From JAJPHJ01 sp035622315 (GTDB lineage Bacteria; Vulcanimicrobiota; Vulcanimicrobiia; Eremiobacterales; Eremiobacteraceae): DNA of 13,711 nucleotides. Shown here one piece after another: positions 13,183-13,711 of the stretch. The first letter of the stretch is position 1, and every line of letters starts with the position of its first letter. The stretch is taken from the NCBI GenBank assembly GCA_035622315.1, contig DASPVP010000033.1:1-13711 (forward strand), written 5' to 3'. The notes under the pieces were generated by a model. The model was not told the origin of the DNA and searched no databases. It was given only the letters and a program-made list of their open reading frames with translations. Position numbers and translations under genes: made by a program.

Positions 13183-13711
13183 ATGGTTTCCACCTTGCCG
13201 CCCCACGCGAGGATCACCGCCATTCAGTTTCGCGGCGAGTCGCTCCAGATCACCATCAGCGGCCACCCAGTGGACGCGTTCGCCCGACCGGAATCGGTGC
13301 GCGCCGTGCTTGGCTGCACGCTCGCCGACGAGATCACGCTTCCCGACACGGTGCCGCTAGGGATCCAGCTGCTCAACGCGGCTACGTGGCCGCGAAGGCT
13401 TCGCCCACACAACATCGCGACCGCCCCGGACCAGATCGAAGATCTATCTTTCGTCCTCGCGATCGACGTGCGCGACAGCGACGAGCTCTGGTATCTGATG
13501 ACTGAGTCGTTTGACTTTCGAAAGTCGCTTGGGGCGGAAGCGGCTCACACAAAGGAACCCAACGTGCGCACGCTCCTCGAGCGCTTGACGCGCTTCGCCC
13601 CGGGCGCGACGCGCGACGCTTTCGTCGACGCACTGATAGAGAGATCGGCGCTGCCGCCTCCGCTCGAGTCCTTGAACGAGTTCTTCCGGTACGTTATGAA
13701 CAGGCGCGCCG
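13183..13711 (+). CDS. Unidentified gene downstream of sufU (3' end outside the window)
   Basis: An ATG at 13183, 13 bases after the sufU stop, opens a frame that stays open for 176 codons to the window edge. GGACGG lies 6 to 12 bases upstream as a modest ribosome binding site. Codon use is GC-rich at third positions, like its neighbours. The visible part has a beta-rich N-terminus (ITAIQFRGESLQITISG, 11-27), a stretch near VRAVLGCTLADEITLP (39-54), then LSFVLAIDV (88-96) and helical segments with FFRYVMNRR at the end. No signal peptide, membrane segment or cysteine cluster is seen. I do not recognise the family. Close spacing suggests it is the last or next gene of the suf transcript. Confidence 0.75.
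   Translation, partial: MVSTLPPHARITAIQFRGESLQITISGHPVDAFARPESVRAVLGCTLADEITLPDTVPLGIQLLNAATWPRRLRPHNIATAPDQIEDLSFVLAIDVRDSDELWYLMTESFDFRKSLGAEAAHTKEPNVRTLLERLTRFAPGATRDAFVDALIERSALPPPLESLNEFFRYVMNRRA

Noticed and set aside
1..13711. Search for CRISPR arrays, tRNA or rRNA genes, transposases and attachment sites
   Set aside because: No regularly spaced repeats, no cloverleaf-like sequences, and no transposase or integrase motifs were seen.

Overview
The window is high-GC bacterial DNA, densely packed with genes on both strands and without tRNA, rRNA, CRISPR or insertion-sequence features that I can see. The best-supported part (about 6600-13170) is a complete SUF iron-sulfur cluster assembly locus. 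The order sufC-sufB-sufD-Rieske-sufS-sufU, with a divergent SufR-type repressor, resembles the SUF operons of Actinobacteria and related or uncultured high-GC lineages. Candidatus Eremiobacterota is one possibility, but the lineage is an inference and cannot be fixed from the sequence alone.

Layout. Positions 1-461 hold the last 16 codons of an upstream gene and a small FMN-split-barrel-like protein. Positions 474-521 carry two tandem perfect hairpins between convergent genes. On the minus strand, a STAS-domain protein (2974-2567) is followed 41 bases later by a cytoplasmic GH15 glucoamylase-type hydrolase (2525-543). Divergent from these, at 3152-5791, is an 879-residue signalling protein with three GAF domains, an apparently active GGDEF domain with an intact I-site, and a degenerate HD-GYP domain. 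A perfect bidirectional terminator (5822-5851) separates it from a minus-strand pair: a second STAS protein (6416-6018) overlapped by 4 bases by a previously untracked 51-residue gene (6021-5866).

The SUF region has two divergent arms. The minus arm encodes a SufR-like winged-helix regulator with three C-terminal cysteines and, overlapping its stop codon, an atypical IscU/NifU-N-like scaffold protein lacking the usual third ligand. The plus arm encodes SufC, SufB, SufD, a Rieske ferredoxin, SufS, SufU and the start of an unknown gene that runs off the window. The 105-base gap between the arms contains a near-consensus sigma-70-type promoter in each direction. A palindrome, TCAAG-N6-CTTGA, overlaps both -35 boxes, so a single SufR-bound site could repress both arms.

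Together: SufS extracts sulfur from cysteine, SufU accepts it, SufBC2D builds the cluster, and SufR probably senses cluster supply and represses the locus, including its own gene and the odd U-type scaffold. The left half looks like a signalling neighbourhood (two STAS proteins and one cyclic-di-GMP protein) next to storage-glucan or oligosaccharide metabolism. A functional link between the two halves is not shown.
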